DNA of 64,000 nucleotides from DASPSR01 sp035516175 (GCA_035516175.1 DATJAO010000060.1:38039-102038), one strand, 5' to 3'. Shown: positions 45,468 to 53,760, numbered from the stretch's first letter. The notes: a model not told the origin generated them from the sequence alone. A program made the numbers and translations.

Positions 45468-45890
45468 TTACTTGAACGCGCCGGGTTGATCACCTTTTTT
45501 CACCGGGTAACCCTTCATTAACCAGTCAGGGATGCCTGCCTGATAAATCATGAGGTGGGTATACCCCATATCATGGGCCGCACCTGCGGCCATGCGACTC
45601 AGGCCTCAGCCGGTTCCTCTGCAATAAAAGATTATCGGTGTCGTCTTATTCTTGGGGAGGCGCGCTGCCTCAAAATTCATCCGCTCCGCCGGAATATTAA
45701 TCGCACCTGAAATGTGACCTGCCTGATACTCATCGGGCAGTCTTGTATCAATGAGCACGAAAGAGCGCTTCCCCGCCATCCACGCTTTCACGTCTTCAGC
45801 ATTTATGATCGGAAACTGCGCTATGGCAGGCGAGGAGGAAAGGAGGATGAATCCGAATAAAAACCATAAGAATACCCTTTTTCTGAGCAT
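45468..45890 (-). CDS. Periplasmic rhodanese-like protein, candidate selenoprotein (TGA = Sec95)
   Basis: The reading frame starts at ATG 45890 with a signal peptide (MLRKRVFLWFLFGFILL... A-I-A-Q). The rhodanese domain follows: VLIDTRLPDEYQAGHISGAINIP and I-I-F-Y-C90-R-G-T-G. An in-frame TGA at 45608-45606 comes next, after which the same frame continues with 45 codons of clear rhodanese sequence: GLSRMAAGAAHDMGYTHLMI, YQAGIPDWLMKGYPV, ending at TAA 45470-45468. Relatives carry C-x-G-x-x-C-x-x-S here, so the TGA replaces the second Cys. A SECIS-like hairpin (45573-45593) lies 12 bases past the TGA. Read as Sec, the product is 140 residues. The alternative is a nonsense pseudogene. Confidence 0.75.
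45573..45593 (-). promoter_or_regulatory. Bacterial SECIS-like hairpin after the TGA codon
   Basis: Starting 12 bases after the TGA, the 5' arm ATGGCCGC pairs with GCGG, a single bulged C and CCAT, closing a four-base loop AGGT. The E. coli fdhF SECIS has an apical AGGUCU loop and a bulged base at a comparable distance, with the loop G and U contacting SelB. Loop position here is 20 bases past TGA against 17 in fdhF. Confidence 0.65.
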
Positions 45891-45926
45891 AATAAAGTCC
45901 TTCCCTCACTTTAAAACAGTTGTTTA

Positions 45927-45955
45927 ATATTATGTCTCTGGGAGATTTTTGTCAA
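45927..45955 (-). promoter_or_regulatory. Strong promoter of the rhodanese gene
   Basis: TTGACA (45955-45950), 17-base spacer and TAATAT (45932-45927) on the minus strand, with the ATG 37 bases past the -10 and a GGAAGG site between. A near-consensus promoter argues that the gene is expressed. Confidence 0.75.
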
Positions 45956-46048
45956 GAAAAAACAAGCTTCCAACATCATGACGAGAAAGCCTCCTTAGAT
46001 ACCTGCATTCACTAACGGCTACAGATGATAACTTACATCATCGTATGA

Positions 46049-46364
46049 TCAATAAGATACACCGTCAGCAGAAGGCGGCAACTTTCTTCTCATGGGAACG
46101 AATTGAGGAAACAAAAAAAGATGAGGAGATGAAAGAATGAATGATGCCGCTGCGGCAATCTTGATGTACACAAGGGGAACAATGTTTGTGAGATAATTAC
46201 CAACTCCGACGGCAAAAAGATGATTCGTCGCGCTCGCTGTACACACGCCCCGCCATTACTGTCTGCCAGCGAAACCTCGTGGCAAAAGCCACCGCGAGAA
46301 GCTAGGTTTTCTCTACCATCTCGGCCGGAACAATAAATGTCAACGACGTCAGAAACGCCGTCAC
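46049..46364 (-). pseudogene. Decayed UPF0016/TMEM165-family cation exporter gene
   Basis: GTG 46364 overlaps the RNase PH stop (GTGA). The frame reads VTAFLTSLTFIVPAEMVEKT, a TAG stop, then LLAVAFATRFRWQTVMAG. Homology then continues in another frame: VCTASATNHLFAVGVGNYLT and NIVPLVYIKIAAAASFIL. Intact UPF0016 proteins have E-M-G-D-K-T-Q; here it is E-M-V-E-K-T-stop. A nonsense codon, a frameshift, a damaged cation site and loss of the second repeat show this is dead. The family (Gdt1/MneA) moves manganese or calcium out of the cytosol. The last 25 codons to 46049 have no recognisable homology. Confidence 0.72.
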
Positions 46365-47068
46365 TTAAGCAATTCTTTCTGTCTCTTGATGAGCGCCTTG
46401 ATCCCTTTCTCTCCCAGAGCAAGAAGTCTGTTCAGTTCCTGTTTCGAGAACGGTTCGCCTTCGGCCGTACCCTGCACCTCCACGATCTTGCCCTTACCGG
46501 TCATCACCAGATTCATGTCCACTTCGGCGGCTGAATCTTCAACATAACTAAGATCGAGCATCGGCTTGCCGCCAACGATCCCGACGCTCACCGCAGCGAG
46601 GTAGTCCGTGACCGGGACAGTATCGAGAAGCGCCTGCTTATAAATAAACCGCAGCGCATCAATGAGGGCGATGTACGCACCGGTGATCGAGGCCGTACGG
46701 GTGCCGCCGTCGGCCTGGACCACATCGCAGTCGACGAGCACCGTGCGCTCGCCCAGGGCGTCCATATCTACGACGGAACGAAGCGACCGGCCGATGAGCC
46801 GCTGGATTTCGTGCGTGCGTCCGCCCACCTTATTTCGCTCCCGCGTGATGCGCTGAGACGAGGAACGGGGAAGCATGGCATACTCTGCGGTCACCCAGCC
46901 GATGCCTTTCCCCCTGAGGAAAGGAGGCACGGAGTCTTCGATCGTTGCCGTACAGATGACCTTCGTATCGCCCATCTCGATGAGCACCGAGCCCTCTGCT
47001 GCTTTGATGTAGTTTCTCGTGATTTTCAGTTTGCGGAGTTCGTCCACCTTCCTGCCGTCAACGCGCAT
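46361..47068 (-). CDS. rph: Ribonuclease PH
   Basis: A 235-residue phosphorolytic exoribonuclease: MRVDGRKVDELRKLKITRNY, SVPPFLRGKGIGWVTAEYAM, RSSSQRITRER and the phosphate-binding VDCDVVQADGGTRTASITGA. It trims tRNA 3' ends using phosphate. ATG 47068 follows GGGGAGG. A longer reading to 47140 adds no conserved sequence. Often rph is followed by rdgB; here the next frame is the broken UPF0016 gene. Confidence 0.96.
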   Translation of the reverse strand: MRVDGRKVDELRKLKITRNYIKAAEGSVLIEMGDTKVICTATIEDSVPPFLRGKGIGWVTAEYAMLPRSSSQRITRERNKVGGRTHEIQRLIGRSLRSVVDMDALGERTVLVDCDVVQADGGTRTASITGAYIALIDALRFIYKQALLDTVPVTDYLAAVSVGIVGGKPMLDLSYVEDSAAEVDMNLVMTGKGKIVEVQGTAEGEPFSKQELNRLLALGEKGIKALIKRQKELLK

Positions 47069-47176
47069 CAAAACCTCCCCAAAATATTGATAACCAAAGC
47101 GACGCTGATACACGGAGAAAGCCCGAAGAGAAAAAATCAAGTGTTACCCCGTGACTCGGTGCTTTGTGGTGAAGCA

Positions 47177-47944
47177 TTAATATTGGAAATATTTCGTCTT
47201 TCCTTTTCCCACGGGTCTCGCGGTTTTCAACATGTTGTCAACAAACTGTTTGGCTTTTTCCACAGCCTTTTCCACAGGATATCCCTGAGCTATGAACACT
47301 GTGACGGCCGAGGAGAGCACGCACCCGGTGCCGTGAAATTCGCCCTTCCGCCGAACTGTGGAAAAGCTGAGCACCGTTCTACCTCCATACAGTGTATCCG
47401 TTGCGGGACCACTCCTATGTCCACCCTTTATGAGAACGTACGCCGGACCCAGGTCAAGGAGGGTACCGGCGGCGAAATCCATATCCCCTTCGTTTCTGAT
47501 GGGCAGACCAGTAATAAATTCTGCCTCGGGGACATTGGGAGTAACGATGAGTGCAAGCGGGAAAAGATTCTTTTTTAGCGATGGTACGGCTTTAGGCTGG
47601 AGCAGCATCATTCCTGAACTCGACCGGAGCACGGGATCGATCACAAGATTTTTGAGACTGAATTTGTTTACGGCATCGGCAACGGCATCAACATTCTGCC
47701 TCGTGAGAAGCATTCCTGTCTTGATGGCGTCAGGTTTGATATCCGAGAGCAGCGCATCAAGCTGATTGGAAAGTATTCGAGATGTTACCGGTTCAACTAC
47801 GGATACACCCCGGCTATTCTGCACCGTGAGCGCTGCGGGCACCGCCATCCCGAAAGCCCCGAGTGTCTGGAAGGTCTTGAGGTCTGCCTGGATCCCGGCG
47901 CCGGATGAAGGGTCAGAGCCGGCTATGGAGAGAACTTTGATCAT
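47177..47944 (-). CDS. thiD: Hydroxymethylpyrimidine/phosphomethylpyrimidine kinase
   Basis: A 255-residue ribokinase-fold enzyme: VLSIAGSDPSSGAGIQADLKTF at the start, DPVLRSSSGMMLL, VTPNVPEAEFI, KGGHRSGPATDTLY and GEFHGTGCVLSSAV with the catalytic Cys region. It phosphorylates HMP and HMP-P for thiamine synthesis. The gene lies near, but not within, the thiC-E-G-S operon; an M23 peptidase gene intervenes. No ribosome site is evident at ATG 47944. Confidence 0.93.
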   Translation of the reverse strand: MIKVLSIAGSDPSSGAGIQADLKTFQTLGAFGMAVPAALTVQNSRGVSVVEPVTSRILSNQLDALLSDIKPDAIKTGMLLTRQNVDAVADAVNKFSLKNLVIDPVLRSSSGMMLLQPKAVPSLKKNLFPLALIVTPNVPEAEFITGLPIRNEGDMDFAAGTLLDLGPAYVLIKGGHRSGPATDTLYGGRTVLSFSTVRRKGEFHGTGCVLSSAVTVFIAQGYPVEKAVEKAKQFVDNMLKTARPVGKGKTKYFQY

Positions 47945-48074
47945 TGGATGCAAATCGACATGTATGTTCACAAATTGTTATGACATTGGAACGCCGGGTC
48001 CTGTTTACTCAGTGCTGGGACATGATTCGCGTGCATGACGGTTTCTTATTTCTTGCCCTGCCCCGTGTCCCTTG

Positions 48075-48920
48075 TTATTCTAGCTTCAAATGAATTAACT
48101 CCAGCGGATTAACGCGCGCGCCTTGCATCCGTACGCCCCAGTGCAGGTGCGGTCCGGTAGCACGGCCTGTGGCACCAACGAGGGCGATCACATCGCCCTT
48201 TTTCACCTGTTGGCCTGATGTGACGAGAATTTTGGAGAGGTGAAAAAACATTGTATAAATGCCCTGCCCATGGTCAAGGATCAAGGATTTGCCCGAAAAA
48301 AACTGCTCGTCAATCAGGACGACGACGCCGTTATTCGGTGCATGCACTGCATCACCTTCTTTAGCCTCCACATCCACACCGCTGTGCGGGCTTTTGGGGA
48401 TCTTATTAATGACCCTGCGTACTCCAAACTTAGTCACGATTTCACCTTCCCGGGGATTGATAAAATCGCCGTCCCACACGCGTTCTGTCTCGTTCGGCCA
48501 GATCGCTGCCATTTTGAGCTGCTCGCGTTCCGCCCGCGCCTCATTCTCCGGAGAGAGCTCGACCATGTCTTTCGGGAGCGTGAGCCTCTGCACGGGATAC
48601 GCTTTTTTGATCACCGTCACAGATCGGGAGAGAATGGTTCCATTCACAGAGACGTCAAGATCGTACTTTCCCGGTTCGGTAAAGAGATCGATGCCAATCA
48701 CTGCTTTGAAAGAATCTTTGGACACATTGAAATAAATTTTCTTATCCCCGAATTTTCCTTCCACGGGGGCGACAGCGCCCTTCACGGTCACGATCATGAT
48801 ATCTCCCGGGCCAGGTGTATTCGGCTCAAGCTTGATCTCGGGCTGCCGGGCCGTCACTGCAAAAACGTTAAAAGGCAGACAGAGCATCATGAAAAATAAA
48901 ATCGCCTTAACAGGACTCAT
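48075..48920 (-). CDS. M23-family (LytM) peptidase, periplasmic
   Basis: A 281-residue protein with signal peptide (MSPVKAILFFMMLCLPFNVFA), a beta-sandwich region (about 30-110: NTPGPGDIMIVTVKGAVAPVEGK), a helical linker (about 125-150) and a C-terminal LytM domain. The zinc site is complete: H-S-G-V-D and G-P-H-L-H-W. Such enzymes cut peptidoglycan cross-links or act as endopeptidase regulators. It is placed between thiC and thiD but is functionally unrelated; possible read-through from the thi operon is likely. Confidence 0.88.
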   Translation of the reverse strand: MSPVKAILFFMMLCLPFNVFAVTARQPEIKLEPNTPGPGDIMIVTVKGAVAPVEGKFGDKKIYFNVSKDSFKAVIGIDLFTEPGKYDLDVSVNGTILSRSVTVIKKAYPVQRLTLPKDMVELSPENEARAEREQLKMAAIWPNETERVWDGDFINPREGEIVTKFGVRRVINKIPKSPHSGVDVEAKEGDAVHAPNNGVVVLIDEQFFSGKSLILDHGQGIYTMFFHLSKILVTSGQQVKKGDVIALVGATGRATGPHLHWGVRMQGARVNPLELIHLKLE

Positions 48921-48971
48921 CGATTTGCGTTCAGTTCCGCACTCCGCACTCCGCATTCCTCACTTCCCTCC

Positions 48972-50273
48972 TTATGTTTTTCGCTTTACGTCGGTTTTGA
49001 GATACGCGCTCACGCCTTTCATGGAACAGAACTCTCCGCACATGGTACAGACATCGGACTCCTTTGGCAGGCTTGATTCGCGTAGCTTACGCGCCCTGTC
49101 TGGATCGATCGAGAGCTCAATCTGGCCCTTCCAATCGAGCGCTTTCCGCCGCCGCGACATCTCCCTATCCCATTCGATCGCGCCTTTCACACCCTTGGCG
49201 ATGTCCGCCGCATGCGCCGCAATCCGAGAGGCGATCACGCCTTCACGAACGTCTTCGAGATCTGGCAGGCGCAGATGCTCGGATGGCGTTACATAGCAGA
49301 GGAAGTCAGCTCCCGCCGCCCCGGCGATGGCACCGCCGATGGCGGAGGTGATATGATCGTATCCTGGCGCCACGTCCGTTACGAGCGGTCCAAGCACGTA
49401 AAATGGCGCCCCCTTGCAGAGTTCCTTCTGAATCTTGATGTTTGTCTCAACCTGGTTGATCGGAACATGCCCTGGCCCTTCGATCATTACCTGCACGCCC
49501 GCGTCGACCGCAATGTCCCTCAGTTCGCCGAGCGTGATGAGTTCTTCGATCTGCGCCCGGTCCGTGGCATCAGCAAGGCTTCCCGGCCGCATGCCGTCTC
49601 CGAGTGAAAGCGTCATATCGTATTTTTTCGCGATCTCAATGAGGCGGTCGTACTGTTTGTAGAGCGGGTTCTCTTCTTCATTATGGATGATCCATTCGAG
49701 ATGGAATGCGCCGCCGCGACTGACCACGTCCATGATCCTGCCCTGGAGCTTGAGCCGATCCACACTCGACGTAGTCACCCCGCAGTGCACGGTCACGAAG
49801 TCTACCCCCTCCTCGGCTTGCTCCTCGATAACGCGGAAAAGCATCTCCGGATCCATCTGGACAATGGAGGAGCCTTGCTCCACGGTCGCAACCGCAGCCT
49901 GATATATGGGGACCGTGCCGATAGCGACTGTCGAGTGCTTGATTATCTCTTTGCGGATCTCGACAATCGGACCGCCGGTGGAGAGGTCCATGACCGCATC
50001 AGCACCGGAAGCGACTGCCGCTTTAAGCTTCTCGATCTCATCCTCGATGGACATCCGGTCCCTGGATGTGCCGATGTTCGCATTGATCTTGGTCCGCAGT
50101 CCCCTGCCGATGCCGAGAGGTACGATCGACGTATGCAGCGCATTTCTCGTGATGACGATGGTGCCCTTGGCTACCCCTTCGATGATATGGTCAAGACTAA
50201 CACCCTCGGCCCGGGCCACAGCCTCCATCTCGGGAGTGATATTTCCTTTGCGTGCTTCAAGAATCTGAGTCAT
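48972..50273 (-). CDS. thiC: Phosphomethylpyrimidine synthase ThiC (short form)
   Basis: A radical SAM enzyme of 433 residues that turns aminoimidazole ribotide into HMP-P. The cluster-binding Cys lie at the C-terminus in V-C-T-M-C-G-E-F-C-S-M-K: spacing C-x2-C-x3-C, one residue shorter than the C-x2-C-x4-C of E. coli ThiC. The short length fits the anaerobe/archaeal group. It is last in the TPP-controlled operon thiS-thiG-thiE-thiC. The related BzaF, which makes the cobalamin lower ligand, is a possible alternative because cob genes follow, but thi context and riboswitch favour ThiC. Confidence 0.9.
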   Translation of the reverse strand: MTQILEARKGNITPEMEAVARAEGVSLDHIIEGVAKGTIVITRNALHTSIVPLGIGRGLRTKINANIGTSRDRMSIEDEIEKLKAAVASGADAVMDLSTGGPIVEIRKEIIKHSTVAIGTVPIYQAAVATVEQGSSIVQMDPEMLFRVIEEQAEEGVDFVTVHCGVTTSSVDRLKLQGRIMDVVSRGGAFHLEWIIHNEEENPLYKQYDRLIEIAKKYDMTLSLGDGMRPGSLADATDRAQIEELITLGELRDIAVDAGVQVMIEGPGHVPINQVETNIKIQKELCKGAPFYVLGPLVTDVAPGYDHITSAIGGAIAGAAGADFLCYVTPSEHLRLPDLEDVREGVIASRIAAHAADIAKGVKGAIEWDREMSRRRKALDWKGQIELSIDPDRARKLRESSLPKESDVCTMCGEFCSMKGVSAYLKTDVKRKT

Positions 50274-50322
50274 TATGCACCTCGTGATAGTGACAAGAGA
50301 CGTGAGGTTTTTCTCTCGTCTC

Positions 50323-50952
50323 TTATTTCACTGCTTCACTAATTCGCCCATTCATAAGCTCTGCAGCCCTCTGGACATCAGCGGCAGCCAAGATCGCCGA
50401 AATCATCGCAACACCGTCTGCCTCTGCCTGCATGACTTGAGCTATATTAGGTTCTCTTATGCCACCAATGCCAAAAACTGGTATCCGAATATTTTTCTTC
50501 ACGATCCCGATTGCCTCAACTCCTAGCGGCTCGCCATATTGCATCTTGGATGGTGTCACGAAGATCGGACCAAGGGTGATGAAATCGGCACCGGCCTCCT
50601 CAGCGTTCACCGCTTCTGCAAGAGAATGGGTAGATACCCCAATGAGCATCTTCTTGCCGACGATCTTTCTCACAGCCTCCGAAGGCATGCTCTGATGGCC
50701 GAGATGTACGCCATCCGCTTCTACGGCGACTGCCACGTCAACACGATCGTTAATGAATAGCTTCGCGCTGGACTCCCGTGTCATCCTTCTGAGTTCCTGG
50801 GCGATAGCAATTAGCTCCCGCACCGGCAAGTCCTTTTCTCGAACCTGGATTGCCCGCACACCGCCTTTAAGAGCGAGCCGAACGGCGGCAGGAAGCGACA
50901 TCTTCGTAATCTTGCGGTCGGTGATCAGGTAGAGCCTGAAGTCAACTGCCAA
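50323..50952 (-). CDS. thiE: Thiamine-phosphate synthase
   Basis: A 209-residue TIM barrel: LYLITDRKITKMSLP, IQVREKDLPVRELI, LFINDRVDVAVAVEADGVHLGHQ, TLGPIFVTPSKMQYG and VFGIGGI. It joins HMP-PP to the thiazole phosphate. The start is TTG 50952 with GGAGGG six bases upstream. Confidence 0.95.
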   Translation of the reverse strand: MAVDFRLYLITDRKITKMSLPAAVRLALKGGVRAIQVREKDLPVRELIAIAQELRRMTRESSAKLFINDRVDVAVAVEADGVHLGHQSMPSEAVRKIVGKKMLIGVSTHSLAEAVNAEEAGADFITLGPIFVTPSKMQYGEPLGVEAIGIVKKNIRIPVFGIGGIREPNIAQVMQAEADGVAMISAILAAADVQRAAELMNGRISEAVK

Positions 50953-51005
50953 TGAAACCCTCCACGGAAGCTTCGGGCATGGAGCAGAGACCGTGCACTC
51001 TCCTC

Positions 51006-51785
51006 TTAGTTCCCGATCATACCCTCCAGCGGGCTACTAGCCGTGGCGTAAAGTTTCTTCGGGATTCTGCCAGCCCTGTAGGCAAGCCTTCCGGCGAGCA
51101 CGCCGTACCTCATGGCCTCGGCCATGGCAATCGGGTCCCTGGCCCCGGCGATCGCTGTGTTCAGGAGCACCGCATCGCAGCCGAGTTCCATCGCAAGCGC
51201 CACGTCCGATGCCGTACCCACACCGGCGTCAACCACGACAGGGACCTTCACTGTTTCCATGATAATTCTGATATTGTACGGGTTCCTGATGCCGAGGCCG
51301 GATCCGATGGGCGCTGCGAGCGGCATAACCGCTGGACAACCTAGGTCAACGAGCTTCTTGGCCATGATCGGGTCGTCGCTCACGTAGGGAAGCACGATCA
51401 ATCCTTCTTTCACAAGCACCTTCGTGGCTTCGAGCAGCGCCTCGTTGTCCGGAAACAGGGTCTTGTCGTCGCCGATCACTTCGAGCTTCACAAGTTTCGT
51501 GATTCCCGCCTCTGCCGCCAGCATGGCCGTGCGGATCGCATCCTTGGCCGTGTAACAGCCTGCTGTGTTCGGGAGGATCTTGTACTTCCTCGGATCGATA
51601 TAATCGAGGAGGTTCTCCTTGCTGCGGTCGATGATATTGACGCGCCGCACCGAGACCGTTACCACGTCCGTACCTGAAGCCTCGATAGCCTTCTTCGTTT
51701 CCGCAAAGTCCTTGTACTTCCCGGTCCCGACCCAGAGCCTTGACCTGAACTCAATACCAGCAATGACCAGTTTATCGTCAGTCAT
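51006..51785 (-). CDS. thiG: Thiazole synthase
   Basis: A 259-residue TIM barrel: SRLWVGTGKYKDF, DVVTVSVRR with the Schiff-base Lys in TKLVKLEVIGD, PLAAPIGSGLGIRNP and VVDAGVGTASDVALAMELG. It builds the thiazole ring from deoxyxylulose phosphate, dehydroglycine and ThiS thiocarboxylate. It follows thiS in the operon; no thiH or thiO is present in the window, so the glycine-oxidising partner lies elsewhere. Confidence 0.96.
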   Translation of the reverse strand: MTDDKLVIAGIEFRSRLWVGTGKYKDFAETKKAIEASGTDVVTVSVRRVNIIDRSKENLLDYIDPRKYKILPNTAGCYTAKDAIRTAMLAAEAGITKLVKLEVIGDDKTLFPDNEALLEATKVLVKEGLIVLPYVSDDPIMAKKLVDLGCPAVMPLAAPIGSGLGIRNPYNIRIIMETVKVPVVVDAGVGTASDVALAMELGCDAVLLNTAIAGARDPIAMAEAMRYGVLAGRLAYRAGRIPKKLYATASSPLEGMIGN

Positions 51786-51831
51786 ATTCAATATCACTCC
51801 TCAACTTTTCATATTGGACCCTGAATGTGTG

Positions 51832-52035
51832 TCAGGATCCTCCCTGCATGAAGCTCACTACTTCGAGGTTGTCGTCCTCTTTTATTGCGGTCGTGCCGAA
51901 TTTGTCCTTTTTTACGATTTCAAGGTTCAACTCAACAGCCACGCGTTCCTGCTGAACCTTTAAAAACTCGAGCAAACCTTGGACTGTTATGCCGTCGGGT
52001 ACTGTTTTTTTCTCTCCGTTGCATGTGATCATCAT
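51832..52035 (-). CDS. thiS: Sulfur carrier ThiS with C-terminal Ser after GG
   Basis: A 67-residue ubiquitin-like carrier: MMITCNGEKKTVPDG, LLEFLKVQQERVAVELNLEI and LEVVSFMQGGS. ThiS must end in Gly-Gly to be adenylated; here Gly65-Gly66 are followed by Ser67, so a protease must expose the GG. The JAMM protease of the lysine/threonine operon is a candidate. ATG 52035 lies about 8 bases after GGGAG; a longer TTG start at 52065 is possible. Confidence 0.9.
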   Translation of the reverse strand: MMITCNGEKKTVPDGITVQGLLEFLKVQQERVAVELNLEIVKKDKFGTTAIKEDDNLEVVSFMQGGS

Positions 52036-52155
52036 ACGCCATGCTCCCAATGTCCTAGCGAGCAAAGCGATCTCTTTTTCATGAAATCATAGACCTGGGA
52101 TTGCTTCGTCGCTAGCAGGCATCTCGCAATGACAGCGAAATAAATTAATTCTCTA

Positions 52156-52186
52156 AAGAAAAAGCCGTATCCGGGAGGATACGGCT
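52156..52186 (-). terminator. Intrinsic terminator of the TPP riboswitch
   Basis: AGCCGTATCC, loop TCCC, GGATACGGCT: a perfect 10-bp stem followed by TTTTCTTT on the minus strand. It lies 22 bases past the aptamer and about 120 bases before thiS, as expected for transcriptional attenuation by TPP. Confidence 0.85.
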
Positions 52187-52207
52187 TGAGAAGGGTTATA
52201 TGAAGCT

Positions 52208-52312
52208 GTGAATGTTCGCCTTCCCTACGCCGGCACTACCCGGATCAGGTTCTAAGGGTCGCCCTCGAAAAAAGAGGACTCTCAGCCGATCGGCTCCCCC
52301 AGCTCTCTATGA
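52208..52312 (-). promoter_or_regulatory. TPP riboswitch aptamer (THI element)
   Basis: The minus strand carries the conserved THI blocks: GGGGAGCC with CTGAGA in the P2/P3 region, then GACCCTTAGAACCTGATC, GG, TAGTGCCGGCGTAGGGA. This is the standard pyrimidine-sensing and pyrophosphate-sensing helix set. The variable P3a arm is CGAGGG-type with a short A-rich loop. It controls thiS-thiG-thiE-thiC through the terminator at 52156-52186. Confidence 0.96.
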
Positions 52313-52363
52313 TCTCCACAATACAGCACAGGCAGGTCAAAGTCAATGGTTTTCTGGTCGTGC

Positions 52364-52960
52364 TCACCCGTTCAGAAGCTTAATCACGGCCATGCCGTCG
52401 TCGTAGTAATCGATTATATTGAGCGCGCCGAAGGACTGGTCGATCCTGAACAGGTTCATGAGATCGAGGCCAAGTGCATCGGCGATGATGACCCTGTTGA
52501 CCCCTCCATGCAGCAGCATCGCGATCTCCTGGCCGGGATGCGAGCCGACCAACTTTTTGTGCACCGGCAGGATCCGTTCCCGGACATCCAGCAGGCATTC
52601 GCCGTCAGGAGGCCGGTAATTGATGAGGTCAGCCCTCCAGGCAGTATACTCCCCGGGAAAGCGATCCTTAATCTCCTCGGCCGTAAGCCCCTCCCATTTA
52701 CCGACGCTTCGTTCCCGGAGATCACGCAGGGGGGTGTAAGTGAGGTTGAGGCTCCGAGAAATGATCTCCGCCCCCTTGGCTGAGCGAATAAGGTCGCTGG
52801 AATACACTGCCGCAATGTTTTTCCCAGCGAGCATCCCGGCAAGCCGCCGCATCTGTTCTCTGCCATCCTCGGTGATATCGATATCGATATGGCCGTTGTA
52901 CCGTTTCTCTCCGCCGTTCTGCACTTCGCCATGGCGCATGAGATACACTCTCGTGAACAT
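52364..52960 (-). CDS. cobC: Histidine phosphatase, alpha-ribazole phosphatase (CobC-like)
   Basis: A 198-residue histidine phosphatase: VYLMRHGEVQNGG carries the catalytic R-H-G, YSSDLIRSAKGAEII and L-R-E-R-S-V-G-K-W-E-G the pocket, and MLLHGGVNRVII the second His. As the last gene of cobU-cobT-cobS it most likely dephosphorylates alpha-ribazole-5-phosphate or cobalamin phosphate. It starts three bases after the cobS stop. Confidence 0.85.
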   Translation of the reverse strand: MFTRVYLMRHGEVQNGGEKRYNGHIDIDITEDGREQMRRLAGMLAGKNIAAVYSSDLIRSAKGAEIISRSLNLTYTPLRDLRERSVGKWEGLTAEEIKDRFPGEYTAWRADLINYRPPDGECLLDVRERILPVHKKLVGSHPGQEIAMLLHGGVNRVIIADALGLDLMNLFRIDQSFGALNIIDYYDDGMAVIKLLNG

Positions 52961-52963
52961 ACT

Positions 52964-53710
52964 TCAACTCCGGTTTGACAGAATGACGAAAAGCAAAAGT
53001 GTCAGCGCCTCGTTTAACTCACTCACGGCTCCAATCGCATCGCCGGTCACGCCTCCGAGCTTTCGCACCAGATACCATCGGCAGACAATGGTGAAGAGCG
53101 CGACGCTGGATATGAGAATTGCCGCCCAGATGCCGCTCACGAATACCGCCAGTCCCAGCGCCACGGCCGACGCCGAAATCATTCCGCTAACCCGCAGATG
53201 TCCGACGAAAGCGCTGCCCATTCCCTGTTCACGGCCATAGTTCGCCCGAAAAACCATGAGAATTTGGGACCACCGGCCCAGCATCGGCGCAGTAAGCAGT
53301 GCTGATGCTTTGTCGTTGTCGAACAGATTATTGAAACAGAGATATTTTACGAGCAGGAGTAGCACGATGCCGAGCGCACCGGCAGTGCCGAGCCGACTGT
53401 CCTTCATGATCTCGAGCCTGGACGTTCTGTCATGCCCGCCCATGATACCGTCGAGCGTATCGGCCAAGCCGTCGATATGGATGGCTCGCGTGATAAGCAC
53501 AAGCATGATGAGCAGAAGGGCATTTGCTATAGTAGGGGGCACGGTCCATGCAAGGGCCTTGTCCGAATAGTTCAGTATCACGCCGATCAGGAAGCCGACA
53601 AAGGGGAAGTAAACCACGGATTTCGCCAGGTCACCCTCGGTCACGTCATGCTTCCTGCTTATGGTAAAGATCGTAAGAAACTCCACAGCATTGATGAAGT
53701 TTTTGATCAT
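52964..53710 (-). CDS. cobS: Adenosylcobinamide-GDP ribazoletransferase
   Basis: A polytopic 248-residue CobS: FLTIFTISRKHD start, AIHIDGLADTLDGIMGGHDRTSRLEIMKDSRLGTAGALGIV is the conserved active loop, and about seven membrane helices follow. It joins the nucleotide loop to cobinamide-GDP at the membrane. Confidence 0.95.
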   Translation of the reverse strand: MIKNFINAVEFLTIFTISRKHDVTEGDLAKSVVYFPFVGFLIGVILNYSDKALAWTVPPTIANALLLIMLVLITRAIHIDGLADTLDGIMGGHDRTSRLEIMKDSRLGTAGALGIVLLLLVKYLCFNNLFDNDKASALLTAPMLGRWSQILMVFRANYGREQGMGSAFVGHLRVSGMISASAVALGLAVFVSGIWAAILISSVALFTIVCRWYLVRKLGGVTGDAIGAVSELNEALTLLLFVILSNRS

Positions 53711-53760
53711 CGCTTGACTCTCATCTTTTTTTATCGCTCCACGTTCCTACCTTTTTATTT

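Noticed and set aside
48925..48965. Short repeated GCACTCC units before the M23 gene
   Set aside because: Only two to three imperfect copies of seven bases; not a CRISPR or meaningful repeat.
48972..50273. ThiC homologue as BzaF (benzimidazole synthase) because cob genes follow
   Set aside because: It is the last gene of a TPP-riboswitch operon with thiS, thiG and thiE, so ThiC is much more likely.
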